Shown here: one piece after another, positions 8,778 through 17,912 of the stretch
Layout: every line of letters begins with the position of its first letter
Numbering within the stretch: the first letter of the stretch is position 1
NCBI GenBank assembly: GCA_030407315.1
Contig: JALQPE010000617.1
Coordinates: 1 to 27,067, forward strand
Direction of reading: 5' to 3'
DNA from: Asparagopsis taxiformis
Lineage: Eukaryota; Rhodophyta; Florideophyceae; Bonnemaisoniales; Bonnemaisoniaceae
Length of the DNA: 27,067 nucleotides
Program-made: the position numbers and the translations under genes
Notes under the pieces: generated by a model
Databases searched by the model: none
The model's input: the letters and a program-made list of their open reading frames with translations, nothing else
What the model was told of the DNA's origin: nothing

Positions 8778-9187
8778 TGTCTAGTAGTGACGAGGATCGC
8801 ATCGAGCCGAATAACGAGCAGCCAGCTCCGAGGCTTCGACGCGACGGTGAGTCTCTTCGCGACCGTGTTTTCCGAAAGGCGTATAGCATCGCCGAAAGAA
8901 GGGACAATAAGAAGAAATACGCCGCTCACAAGGCCGCAAACCGTTTCAGGTGCTCTCACTGCAACGTATATCTCAATTCCGCTGAGTCCAGAACTGCTCA
9001 TCTCAACGGATCCAGACACAAGAAAACCATCGAGCGCCTCAAGGAGGGTCCTCTAAAAGTTTGCAGGCCCTGTGGTGTCATCGTCCGGACTCAGAGTGAG
9101 TTCGACAACCATCTTCGCGGCAACCGCCATCGCAGTATTGCGAAGGCCCTGGAAATCACCAAAGCTTCTTCTTCCTCCGATAAGTAG
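8778..9187 (+). CDS. Two-zinc-finger (U1/matrin-type C2H2) protein from a spliced Copia RNA
   Basis: The ORF (about 136 residues once the ATG is supplied by splicing) encodes two evenly built fingers: C59-X2-C62-X12-H75-X5-H81 and C96-X2-C99-X12-H112-X5-H118. The long H-X5-H spacing and the flanking RHKK and RHRS are typical of U1C/matrin/JAZ-type fingers, which bind RNA or double-stranded RNA. Residues 19-52 are very basic, the N-terminus (SSSDEDRIEPNNE) is acidic, and the C-terminus is Ser-rich. It contains no internal methionine, so translation depends on the junction ATG (bases 8680, 8778, 8779). It ends at TAG 9185-9187, upstream of gag. An accessory finger protein upstream of gag is not standard for Copia elements. 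Roles in RNA export, packaging or splicing control are plausible but inferred. Confidence 0.75.
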
Positions 9188-9372
9188 TTTCTCTCTCTCC
9201 TCTAGACACTAGAAATCTAGCTGATTTCGTATCGTTAAACCTTGCTTTCTTGTTCTCCATCCACTTCGCTCTTAGCTAGACAGTCTCTATCCTATAGATC
9301 CCAGCTTGGTCCTCGACGACTATCGGTTGTCCACTTGGGAAGGGTCGAACAGATAAGACTTACTGCAGAGCC
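9188..9372 (+). promoter_or_regulatory. Gag 5' untranslated region with two further splice acceptors
   Basis: Two acceptor-like sites follow the zinc-finger ORF: a C/T-run ending TCTCCTCTAG at 9205, and CCACTTCGCTCTTAG ending at 9275 with a branch-like CGTTAAAC at about 9233-9240. They could pair with the 8681 donor, or with GTGAGT at 8847, to make an RNA that skips the zinc-finger ORF. No ATG occurs before the gag ATG at 9373. Confidence 0.4.
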
Positions 9373-12300
9373 ATGGAGAGTAATACTTCCGGCATCCGCA
9401 TCGAGAAGCTGGATTATTCAAACTTCCACTCATGGAAGCAGAAGATGGAACTCATCCTTGGCCACCGCGAGGTGGACGACATGATTGATCCTAATCTTCG
9501 CCCTAGACGTCCGACAGACCAAGAAGAGCTCTTAAAATGGCTCCGCAAAGACAAGTCAGCTCGAATGGCCATCGGAATTACCTTGTCGGATGAAATGCTC
9601 AAAAATGTTGCACACACCACGACTGCCTTAGAAATGTGGCAAGAGATCTGCAACGTGCATCAAAGGCACACTCTTCTAAACAAACTCGCTGCAAGGCGCG
9701 ACTTTTACACAGCGACTATGAAGCCAGGTGAACAGATGCTCGTATACATCAACCGTGTTCGACAAATGGCAACGGTACTATCAGCAATGGGCGTCGACAT
9801 TGATGATAAAGAAATGGCTATGGCTGTTCTCAATGGCCTCCCATCTTCCTTCCAGACGCTGATAACCGCTCTTGATGCAATTGGAGATGAAGATCCTACC
9901 TTCACATTCGACAAAGTTCGCAGTCTCCTCCTTCAGGAAGAACGCAGGGCAGCTATTTTAAAACCGGGAAGTTCCTCAACAGACACAGCCGCTCTACTTT
10001 CCAAGTCTGGAAAACAGTTTGGGAACAACCGGAAGAAGTGTACCCATTGCGGTCGAACAAATCACACCGAGCCATATTGCTGGCAGAAGTATGGAAGACC
10101 ATCTCGCTCCCGCTCGAATAATAAACCACGCAGTTCTCCGAACGTGTCTCTGGCGCAGGGGAATATTGGCTCTATGGCAGCCGTAGCCACTGAGACTGAA
10201 CCGAGCAATGATGAAGAAAAGGAGTACGTCTGCCTTTTATCAGCCTGTTCGGATTCAGCTAAGTCGGTACAAATCACATCTACATGGTACATCGACTCCG
10301 CTGCTACCTCACACATGACCTTCGATCGCTCAATGTTTGTCTCGTACCGTTCCGTGACTCCGTTCCAAGTGATTCTCGGAGACAAATCCACTTCTGTAGC
10401 AGTAGGATGTGGCGATGTCAAACTGTCACTCCTTGTCAATGGGAAGGCAAGAATCTGCATACTCCAGGACGTTCTCCACGTCCCCTCCTTCGTGTTCTCA
10501 CTCATATCCGTTAGTACTCTCACAGCTCGAGGCATTGGAGTTCAGTTCACGAACAATGCAGTCCTCTTAACCCAAAACGGGGAATCAATAGCTACTGGCC
10601 ATAGACGCCACGGGCTCTATGCAATTGACCTCTACATGCCCTCCAGAAATAAACAACAGCCCTTCGAGTTAGCTTGCATCGCGTCACTGCAGCTGTGGCA
10701 TGAGCGACTTGGGCATGTTCACAAAAACGGAATCTCTCGTATGGCAAAGACATCAGCGGTCAAAGGACTCCGAATCAAACCTGAGCAGTCCCCACCTGAA
10801 AATCTATGTGAAGGGTGTGTTACTGGTAAAATGCCTCGTGCTGCTATCCCAAAATTCTCCGAGACAAGAGCCTCCGAGCTTCTCCAACTGATCCACACAG
10901 ATCTGGCAGGGCCAATGGAAATACGTTCGAAAGGGGGAGCTCGATACTTCGTGACCTTCATCGATGATAAGTCTCGCTGGCTAACTGTGTATCCGCTCCA
11001 CCGTAAGTCGGATTGTTTCGATGCATTCCAACGATTTCTGCGCCTCACTGAAACTCAAACAGGATGCAAACTTCGTCAACTACGCTCAGACGGAGGGGGA
11101 GAGTACTTCTCAAACGAATTCAGCTCTTTCCTTGAAGACAGGGGTATCCAACGTCAAACTACCTGTGCCTACACTCCCCAACAAAACGGAGTTGCGGAAC
11201 GCATGAATCGCACCCTTAAGGAACATATGCGGGCCATGCTTCTCCACAATTCCACTCCATTGGAGTTCTGGGCGGAAGCACTTTCTTGTGCTGCCTACAT
11301 TCGCAATCGTCTCACCAGCCGTGCTCTCCCCGCTGGAACCACTCCATATGAGCTATGGTATGGGCGGAAGCCAAACATTGCACACCTGCGAACATTTGGA
11401 AGCATTTGTTGGTACAAACTGCCGAACACACATCTCCAAGCGCTCGATTCTCGTGCTGTTCAGGCTATCATGCTAGGGTATGCAACATCACAGAAGGCAT
11501 ATAAACTGTGGGATCTAACGAATGAGAAAATAGTTGTCTCTCGCGATGTCGTTTTCGAGGAGACGAGGTCGAGGAAACTACCGTCACATCTAGACATTAC
11601 TGGAGCTGATGTCAGTCTAGAAGATACCTCACAAGACCCAATGAGGGAAAAACCTTATGGAGGAACTCCCAGAAATGAATCCTCTTCCTCCCATTCAGGT
11701 TCAGATTCGGACCATATTTCACCTCAATCACCTCCGCCAACGCCATCCTACAGTCAAGATGCCTCGTTACTCAATGCTCCCCGTAAATCGTCTCGCACCC
11801 GCAAACCTCCGAGTGAGTGGTGGAAAACCACTGCACTCGTCACTACCGCGCCCGATCCTACTCCAGAACACCTCCTCACCTTCACTGAGGTGACCAAGGG
11901 GGAGGAGAAAGACCTTTGGATCGGTGCCATTCAGTCTGAAATGAATTCCCTTTATACAAACCGCACCTGGATTTTGGTCCCTCGCAGTGAAGCTGTCAAC
12001 CTACTTTCATCCAAATGGGTGTTCAAACGCAAAGATGTTGTCAGTGAAACTGGTGAGCACTCGGTCAAACATAAAGCTCGCCTGGTAACTCGGGGATTCC
12101 AGCAGAAGTACGGTGTTGACTATGCTGAAACATATGCACCGGTTGTCAAGTTCTGCACTATTCGCATGTTCTTCGCTCTCACTGTCCATCACGACCTCCA
12201 TTGCGATCAAATGGACGTTAAGACAGCTTTCCTCTACGGAGACCTCGAACAAGACATATACATGGAACAACCGGAGGGCTTTGTCGACCCGAAGTATCCT

Positions 12301-13458
12301 AATCATGTTTGCAAACTGCAGAAAGCTTTGTATGGACTAAAACAGGCTCCGAGGCAATGGCACGCAAAGATCGACGAGTTTCTCATTTCAGAACTAGAAT
12401 TCCAGAGTTCTCCGTACGACCCATGTTTCTACGTGAGGTACCGTAAAGATTCGATGATAGTCATTGCCCTCTACGTTGATGACCTCCTTATCGCTTCAAG
12501 CAGCAGAGACATGTTGAACGAGCTGAAGGCTGAGTTCAGTAGACGCTTCGAAATGAAAGATTGTGGGAAAGCTAGAGTGTGCCTCGGGCTGGAAATCGTA
12601 AGGGACTCACCTAGAGGACTACTTCATTTGAATCAAACTCGGTACGCTGAAAAGGTATTGGAACGATTCGGCATGGAGAACTCAAGCCCTGCTGCAACCC
12701 CTATGCAGGCTCAGATTTCCATCAGTGATACTGAAACAGAGGCCATCGACTCTACATTATACCGCAAAGCCATTGGAAGCTTGATGTATCTCGCAGTGGG
12801 AACTCGCCCCGACATCGCATTTGCTGTTGGAAGACTTGCCCAATTCGTGGAGACTCCAACCAAATCTCTCTGGGTTGCTGTCAAGCGTGTTCTAAGATAC
12901 ATTTCTGGTACTCGAAGCCTTGGTGTGCTGTACAGGGCATCGAAGCCTCTGTCACCTGTCGGATATAGTGACTCAGATTGGGGTGGTTGTACGATCAATC
13001 GGAAATCCACCAGCGGATACGTGTTCATGATGGCTGGAGCAGCGGTGAGCTGGAAATCTCACAAACAGAGCTGTGTAGCGCAATCCTCCTCCGAAGCTGA
13101 ATATATGGCTCTCAGCGCTGCGGTGAAGGAAGCTATTTGGTTGAGTAATATTGTTGGGTTTGGCTGTGGAAGCAGCTCGGCGGATCCGATCCTAATCAAT
13201 GTCGACAACCAAGGTTCCATCAAGATGGCTAGGAACGATGCCTCAGGAACTCGTACCAAACACATCGACATTCGGTATCACTTCGTCCGAGACAGCTTAC
13301 TCAAGACGTTGTTCGGCATTGACTACTGTCCCACATCAGATATGGCGGCAGATCTGTTAACCAAGCCTCTGCAACGAGTTCAATTTATCAAGCTCCGGGA
13401 AATGATCGGCGTGTCAGATATTTCATCCATCGAGCAGGTCAAAGAGGGGGAGTGTTGA
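9373..13458 (+). CDS. gag-pol: Copia Gag-Pol polyprotein
   Basis: A single 1,361-residue ORF from ATG 9373 (GCCATGG, a strong context). In order: a Copia-type Gag (LDYSNFHSWKQKME near the start); a CCHC zinc knuckle CTHCGRTNHTEPYC at 223-236; an aspartic protease with D308 in WYIDSAATSHMT, where DSA replaces the more common DSG; an integrase HHCC region starting at H443 and catalytic D510, D573 and E609 (D-X62-D-X35-E); a Pro/Ser-rich linker; a reverse transcriptase with YVDD at 1034-1037; and an RNase H starting at about D1200 (SDSDWGG), with the SSSEAEYMAL and TKHIDIRYHFVRD motifs. Gag and Pol are fused with no frameshift, as in many Copia elements. The stop TGA (13456-13458) lies six bases inside the 3' LTR. 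Every catalytic motif is present, so the protein looks functional. Confidence 0.97.
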   Translation: MESNTSGIRIEKLDYSNFHSWKQKMELILGHREVDDMIDPNLRPRRPTDQEELLKWLRKDKSARMAIGITLSDEMLKNVAHTTTALEMWQEICNVHQRHTLLNKLAARRDFYTATMKPGEQMLVYINRVRQMATVLSAMGVDIDDKEMAMAVLNGLPSSFQTLITALDAIGDEDPTFTFDKVRSLLLQEERRAAILKPGSSSTDTAALLSKSGKQFGNNRKKCTHCGRTNHTEPYCWQKYGRPSRSRSNNKPRSSPNVSLAQGNIGSMAAVATETEPSNDEEKEYVCLLSACSDSAKSVQITSTWYIDSAATSHMTFDRSMFVSYRSVTPFQVILGDKSTSVAVGCGDVKLSLLVNGKARICILQDVLHVPSFVFSLISVSTLTARGIGVQFTNNAVLLTQNGESIATGHRRHGLYAIDLYMPSRNKQQPFELACIASLQLWHERLGHVHKNGISRMAKTSAVKGLRIKPEQSPPENLCEGCVTGKMPRAAIPKFSETRASELLQLIHTDLAGPMEIRSKGGARYFVTFIDDKSRWLTVYPLHRKSDCFDAFQRFLRLTETQTGCKLRQLRSDGGGEYFSNEFSSFLEDRGIQRQTTCAYTPQQNGVAERMNRTLKEHMRAMLLHNSTPLEFWAEALSCAAYIRNRLTSRALPAGTTPYELWYGRKPNIAHLRTFGSICWYKLPNTHLQALDSRAVQAIMLGYATSQKAYKLWDLTNEKIVVSRDVVFEETRSRKLPSHLDITGADVSLEDTSQDPMREKPYGGTPRNESSSSHSGSDSDHISPQSPPPTPSYSQDASLLNAPRKSSRTRKPPSEWWKTTALVTTAPDPTPEHLLTFTEVTKGEEKDLWIGAIQSEMNSLYTNRTWILVPRSEAVNLLSSKWVFKRKDVVSETGEHSVKHKARLVTRGFQQKYGVDYAETYAPVVKFCTIRMFFALTVHHDLHCDQMDVKTAFLYGDLEQDIYMEQPEGFVDPKYPNHVCKLQKALYGLKQAPRQWHAKIDEFLISELEFQSSPYDPCFYVRYRKDSMIVIALYVDDLLIASSSRDMLNELKAEFSRRFEMKDCGKARVCLGLEIVRDSPRGLLHLNQTRYAEKVLERFGMENSSPAATPMQAQISISDTETEAIDSTLYRKAIGSLMYLAVGTRPDIAFAVGRLAQFVETPTKSLWVAVKRVLRYISGTRSLGVLYRASKPLSPVGYSDSDWGGCTINRKSTSGYVFMMAGAAVSWKSHKQSCVAQSSSEAEYMALSAAVKEAIWLSNIVGFGCGSSSADPILINVDNQGSIKMARNDASGTRTKHIDIRYHFVRDSLLKTLFGIDYCPTSDMAADLLTKPLQRVQFIKLREMIGVSDISSIEQVKEGEC
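13441..13452 (+). promoter_or_regulatory. Copia polypurine tract
   Basis: AAAGAGGGGGAG directly abuts the 3' LTR start TGTTGACTC and is the expected plus-strand primer. It also encodes the last residues of the polyprotein. Confidence 0.9.
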
Positions 13459-13940
13459 CTCACTGAGAATGGGCCTGGTAGGCCTAATTCCGTGAGAAAA
13501 CTTTGACCCTCGATTTCTCTATGAAGGAGTGGTCTGAGCGCTCTGAAACCTATCTCATCGTATTCAGCGTGCCCGAATTAGTCGGGTAGCAACTTCTCCG
13601 GGGCTCCTACGACACTCCATTACGGAGTAACTGGCCTCTGAAGTTTCAATTTGTTTGTCATAGTTTCAATTAGTAATTAGAAATGCCAAGATGGGTTGCC
13701 ATCATGGCAGAGGGAAAATGTTATGATAAGTGTACACGTGTGGATGATATGATAGAGAAGCCCACGTGTACCAGATTGGCAGCGGGTGCTTGCTAGGACA
13801 GACTGTCAGTGACAGTCTGTCTGGAGCAGCCTTGAACAGGCTGTCCTTAGCACCGCCGGCGCACCTCGGCGAGAATACAAATTATGTAGTGAGCTCGCAG
13901 ATTCAGTAAACGCTCGGTAAGCGACCAAACTTTATCAACA
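13453..13940 (+). repeat. Copia 3' LTR (488 bp)
   Basis: Identical on reading to 7422-7909. Its first six bases TGTTGA supply the last codon and stop of the polyprotein. The TTTATCAACA end is followed by the ACTCA duplication. Confidence 0.96.
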
Positions 13941-13945
13941 ACTCA
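13941..13945. other. Right ACTCA target site duplication of the Copia element
   Basis: The exact repeat of 7417-7421 directly follows the 3' LTR. It falls inside the ParB-like coding sequence (codons CTT GAG T on the minus strand). Confidence 0.95.
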
Positions 13946-14073
13946 AGCTTTTTTCGTGCTCCTCTCATGTCACAAAGAATGTAATCAGATTGAAACAAAT
14001 TTCGATCGATAGTAGCCAAGTAACGTTCTATGAAGTGCAGAGGATTGAGGATGGTCTGCAGCTCTGCAGACAT
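13941..14073 (-). pseudogene. ParB-like protein, N-terminal part, split by Copia
   Basis: The minus-strand ATG at 14073 opens MSAELQTILNPLHFIERYL and continues to ...RGARKKLE, where Copia cuts the gene. Using one copy of ACTCA, the codon TCA is rebuilt from base 13941 plus 7416 and 7415. The frame then runs on to the stop at 6599-6601, giving 316 residues. An in-frame GTG at 14097 could extend the N-terminus, but ATG 14073 is preferred in a eukaryote. A TATA-like box lies about 30 bp upstream. The N-terminal 44 residues have no family I can name. They contain hydrophobic/aromatic heptad-like spacing (FIERYLATIDRNLF) that may be helical. Confidence 0.65.
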
Positions 14074-14100
14074 TGACGACCTCCTCAACTGAGTCACTGC

Positions 14101-14110
14101 ATTTATATAG
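14101..14110 (-). promoter_or_regulatory. TATA-like box for the ParB-like/methyltransferase genes
   Basis: The minus strand reads CTATATAAAT about 30 bp before the ATG at 14073. If used, the 5' untranslated region would be extremely short. It is the only TATA-type element at a plausible position ahead of the gene pair. Confidence 0.35.
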
Positions 14111-15554
14111 ATCCACAGCTTACGAAAGAATAGCGCAAGGGCTCCTGAGATTCATGGCTCCTTTTCGGAACTGTGATATAACTCATGCACAGTAGCATTT
14201 ATTTCAAAAATGTCCGAATTAATGTACCTGTATTGGCATGAATGCTACTGAGTAAATTATTGTCTGGATTGGCCCAGGCAAGTATCCGAACAGAGATTCA
14301 TCGATCCATCTGTAGTATGGACATCACGATATGCCATTTTCCCATGCGTACATGTTGAAACGCATCTCAGCACACATATGAGGTAAGCAGTAGTATCGAT
14401 CGCATGCCCCAGATCTTGATGCAATTGAGAATCTGTAAAGACCAGTGACAAGTTCGAGTGCAAAATGCGACTTTGCAGCATTTTGAAAGCTCTCTTGCCC
14501 ATGTACGAGGTAGGTTTAGGATTACTTTAGTCGATGACAGCATTAAATGAGCGCCTCAGATCTGGAAGCAACCACTCGTCAAACGGCTAGAACTAGTTCA
14601 TATAGATTGCTTCAGTTCATTGCTCTGTTCTGTTCGGGACTAATGGTATCTTTATAACGATCGCAAGAATAGATATTTGGTGAGGTCGAAAGGAAACAGG
14701 ATAAGACAGAAAATCCCTCCCATTGTGAGCTGCCCATGTGTAAACTCGTAACGAAATATGAATTTGTGGAATGATACCAGTGGACATAGATCCGTTTAAC
14801 GAACTATTCACATGTCTTTTTACTCAGCGGACATGAGACTGATGAGTCCAGATACGTCACCACTGCGATTTCATTCCGATGAATCTACTGGGCCGACAGG
14901 AAGTTATGTAAAGAAAAATTTACCACGCCGTTTTCATTTCTAGAATAAGATTTGAACGATCATCGCATGACTGTGGTTCTATTCTAGTCCTACTCAGCTG
15001 GGCCATGATACAGAGAGGAGTTTAATTCTATATGAGCCTCGGAGACATAGCCACGTGACGAGTTCAGCATGATCCATCTTTTCATGAGTATAAATATCGT
15101 ATTGTAGATGAATTCATGGGACAATAGAAATTGCCCCGAAGAAGAGTATGTATAGAACAGACTGGTGATAACGTATACTGACATGTGACCATTGAGAAAG
15201 GATAATGTCAAGGAAATAGGAAATTTGTTGTCATGAACAACAACCCTGAAATATGAAAGAAAATTCGGCGAATAGGATCGCATCAGTTTCGGATTCTGTT
15301 CTCTAGCAAGTTCCTCAACCTATTTCGAATTATCAATATCAGAGGATAGGTTTACCGTTTTCTGATCTAACGTGCTTATCTACCGTCTGTGTTTTGAGCA
15401 TGACCATATCCAGCACATTTCCAATTCACTCATATTCAAATTGAACCACGTCCGAGCTCAAATTGATCAATTTGGACAAAGCATACTCTGCTGTAGTGCA
15501 TAAAACCAAAAACTCATACACGGCGGTTTTGCCAAGTTCTCCACCCTCCGCGAG
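14111..15554. other. Divergent intergenic region of the DNA transposon
   Basis: About 1.44 kb separates the minus-strand ParB-like gene from the plus-strand transposase-like gene, so it probably contains both promoters. Three modest minus-strand openings (14257-14502, 14617-14811, 14990-15283) have no recognisable motifs and no shared frame; they may be chance or decayed exons. A CATAAAAC at about 15500 is a weak TATA candidate for the downstream gene. I see no RNA gene. Confidence 0.5.
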
Positions 15555-17912
15555 ATGGAAGATGGATTGATTTCGGGAACTTTATTCCCTCCTACTGCTG
15601 CAGAGTGCTCTCATCCGCCCCTGCCTCTCCAAGACCACAATGGAGACAAAAACATGTGCCACAAACGATATGTTGGGTTTCTATCTTCGCATCGTACGAA
15701 TGGGTTTCATAGCGTTGAGAGCTGTGATCGCAGTTCAAACCTTTTTAAGGAAGGAGTTACTGCAGTCCCTGAGACATCCGGTTCCATGAAGAAGAGAAGA
15801 ATGGAGGCCGTAAAAAAATTATCAACAGGTTTCTTGAGAAGTGAAGGTTGCTGCAAGAAGCGATGCTTCCGTCAATGTGCTCCTCGATTTCTTCACACGA
15901 AAATGGCAGAGGTATCATTAATGACAAGCAAAGCAAGAAGGAACTTTCTCATGAGTATGCTCGGAGTTGATAACTCTAGAAAACATTCTCCGGGCGTGTT
16001 CAGATTCAATGGGAAAATTGTATGTGCGAATTTCTTGAGCAGCGCTTTTGGTTTTTCAAGGTACCTTCAGTGTGACGTTAAAGGATCTGATCAAAGCCTA
16101 ACAAATAGAACTATTGCGTCCAATAGAAGAACAATCACACACTGTACAAAAAGGGAGTCCATAATTTCTTTCCTTGACCGTCTTTCCGAAAGAACTGCAG
16201 GAAATATGCCAGATAGGGAAGAACAGCACCTACCTTTTTTCAGGAAGCGTGAGGTATATGAGTTATTCTGCACGGAGCATGAGCTTCTTTGTTCCAAAAA
16301 TCCACCGAGTCACCCCTATTTTTACAAGACATGGAAAGAGCATCGTTTCTCCCTCAAAGTCCGCAAACTATCAAGATTCACAAAGTGTACAATCTGCGAG
16401 GAAATTAGAGCAGCAATTATGGATGCTTGCCATACAAATGGGCCGACAGTAGATCTTCTAAGTCGTCGAAAAGCCCATGTGGACATGGTAGCAAGAGAGA
16501 GACTGGAATACAAGAAGAAAACGGAAAAGGCTATTCTACAACCACACGAATATGTTTCCATATGTGTGGATGGCGCTGATCAGTCTGCATTCGGACTACC
16601 GCATTTTGCTGTGCATACAAAAAACACGAGGGGAAAGGCATTGAAATTGAAGTTCATTGGTATCATTGAGCACAAAACTGTTAAGAATTTGTATCTATAT
16701 ACTATGACAGAAGAGTTCGAGACAGGAGCCAACCATATAATTGAGGCCATTCATCGCTTCATTTCTGAGCGAGCTCGGAACTCCAGGCTTCCGAGAACCC
16801 TCTTCATACAGTTAGACAACTGTACAAGAGAAAATAAGAACAGATTTCTCTTCGCGTACCTTGAGTCACTCGTTGGGTGGAGATTATTTGATGAGGTGCA
16901 TGTTTCCTTCCTTCCCATCGGACATACGCATGTAGATATCGATCAGTGCTTCAGTTGCACTTCAGGACGCCTGCGTTCAAACGATGCAATTACCCTTACC
17001 GAGTTGCACAATCAGCTCCGAGCTTCCTACACTCCGGCACCTTTTGTCAATCACATTCAACATGTAGCGAACTTTTCCGGTTTGTGCACAAGTCAGAATA
17101 TCCTCACGAAGGTCCAGAAGTTCACTGATTTTCGGTACTTTCGATTTAATCGAAGAGAAAATCCTTCCTCCAGTATTTCTGAGAAGATCAATACTGTATG
17201 TCACGTGAAAGTCAACTGCGATGATGTCTGGATTCGTCTCGACTCACAAAATCATCGATACCCATGTTCCTTCTTAAAGGAGATGCCAGATCTTTCTAAA
17301 ACACCACCTACCCTAATATCATGCCCAGACGGGCTTCATGAAGTAGAAAAACGATTTCAATCAGAAGCGGGACGAGTTAACTGTGCTGAGAAAATGGCTT
17401 CTTTGAGGCAGCTGGCATCATCAGTATATAATACGCGGGAAGAAGATTTTCACTGGGATTTGGAAACCTGCGTGGAGCTGAGGTATATTTCACCTCTAGG
17501 AACTGATGTGGAAAACTTTGTGGCAGAAGAAGAAGGGAGTCCAAATCCTATCCGGAGTCGTCATGAGTATACGCTGAATCGATTTGTGGCAGTACGTCCC
17601 GAAGTGTCAACCCCAAAATGCGCTTTCTGGGTCGCTAAGATATGTAGCATTCAATACGATAATGAGGGTGTCGCCGAGAAGCTGGAAGTTCATTGGTATG
17701 AGCCACTATCCATGCGAGATGTGTACAAAAGTGCATACAAACCATCTTATCTCTCCACGGAAGAAAGAAGTAAGAAACCGTGGAAGGATATAATTCCGCC
17801 CGACAGTGTTTTAGTAGAGTTTGAAGACTTAACAAGAGGCGGAGAACTGCGTATGGACGTTGTTAAGATTTTGCGAAGTGATTTTCTTCACGATTCCCAA
17901 ACTCTCAGATGA
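15555..17912 (+). CDS. Transposase-like protein (DUF7869-type, RNase H-like core)
   Basis: An intact 785-residue ORF from ATG 15555. An N-terminal third has paired cysteines (CCKKRCFRQC) and a segment resembling family members (FRFNGKIVCANFLSSAFGFS), followed by a C-X2-C region (FTKCTICEEI). The core shows three acidic signatures in order: ICVDGADQS (D339), FIQLDNCTRENKNRFLF (D421) and PIGHTHVDIDQCFS (H457, H459, D461, D463). QLDN...ENKN followed by GHTHxDIDxxF is the pattern I associate with the DUF7869 family of invertebrate, plant and protist mobile-element proteins. The D...D...H/D layout suggests an RNase H-fold DDE-type transposase, which is inference. It is the only large intact gene in the TIR-bounded unit and so the best candidate for moving it. 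The C-terminal 250 residues include a possible chromatin-reader-like stretch (NRFVAVRPEVSTPKCAFWVAKI...VEVHWYEP-like) of unknown role. Codon use is neutral, unlike the GC-rich Ty3-like element. Confidence 0.75.
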   Translation: MEDGLISGTLFPPTAAECSHPPLPLQDHNGDKNMCHKRYVGFLSSHRTNGFHSVESCDRSSNLFKEGVTAVPETSGSMKKRRMEAVKKLSTGFLRSEGCCKKRCFRQCAPRFLHTKMAEVSLMTSKARRNFLMSMLGVDNSRKHSPGVFRFNGKIVCANFLSSAFGFSRYLQCDVKGSDQSLTNRTIASNRRTITHCTKRESIISFLDRLSERTAGNMPDREEQHLPFFRKREVYELFCTEHELLCSKNPPSHPYFYKTWKEHRFSLKVRKLSRFTKCTICEEIRAAIMDACHTNGPTVDLLSRRKAHVDMVARERLEYKKKTEKAILQPHEYVSICVDGADQSAFGLPHFAVHTKNTRGKALKLKFIGIIEHKTVKNLYLYTMTEEFETGANHIIEAIHRFISERARNSRLPRTLFIQLDNCTRENKNRFLFAYLESLVGWRLFDEVHVSFLPIGHTHVDIDQCFSCTSGRLRSNDAITLTELHNQLRASYTPAPFVNHIQHVANFSGLCTSQNILTKVQKFTDFRYFRFNRRENPSSSISEKINTVCHVKVNCDDVWIRLDSQNHRYPCSFLKEMPDLSKTPPTLISCPDGLHEVEKRFQSEAGRVNCAEKMASLRQLASSVYNTREEDFHWDLETCVELRYISPLGTDVENFVAEEEGSPNPIRSRHEYTLNRFVAVRPEVSTPKCAFWVAKICSIQYDNEGVAEKLEVHWYEPLSMRDVYKSAYKPSYLSTEERSKKPWKDIIPPDSVLVEFEDLTRGGELRMDVVKILRSDFLHDSQTLR

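Larger units (their letters stand above)
7422..13940 (+). mobile_element. Full-length Ty1/Copia-type LTR retrotransposon
   Basis: A complete 6,519-bp element: 488-bp LTRs identical by eye, an ACTCA duplication, an initiator-tRNA-Met primer site, a long ATG-free leader, an extra spliced zinc-finger ORF, one uninterrupted gag-pol ORF of 1,361 codons, a polypurine tract and the 3' LTR. Domain order (Gag, protease, integrase, RT, RNase H) is that of Copia/Pseudoviridae. Identical LTRs and an intact ORF imply a recent insertion and possible activity. It lies in the opposite direction to the ParB-like gene it splits. Confidence 0.96.

Noticed and set aside
14839..14849. CTGATGAGTCC, resembling the hammerhead ribozyme core
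   Set aside because: The required GAAA after stem II and a closing stem pairing were not found downstream; a chance match to a short motif.
14257..15283. Three minus-strand ORFs of 64-97 codons between the divergent genes
   Set aside because: No motif, no common frame and no supported splice sites; treated as intergenic.
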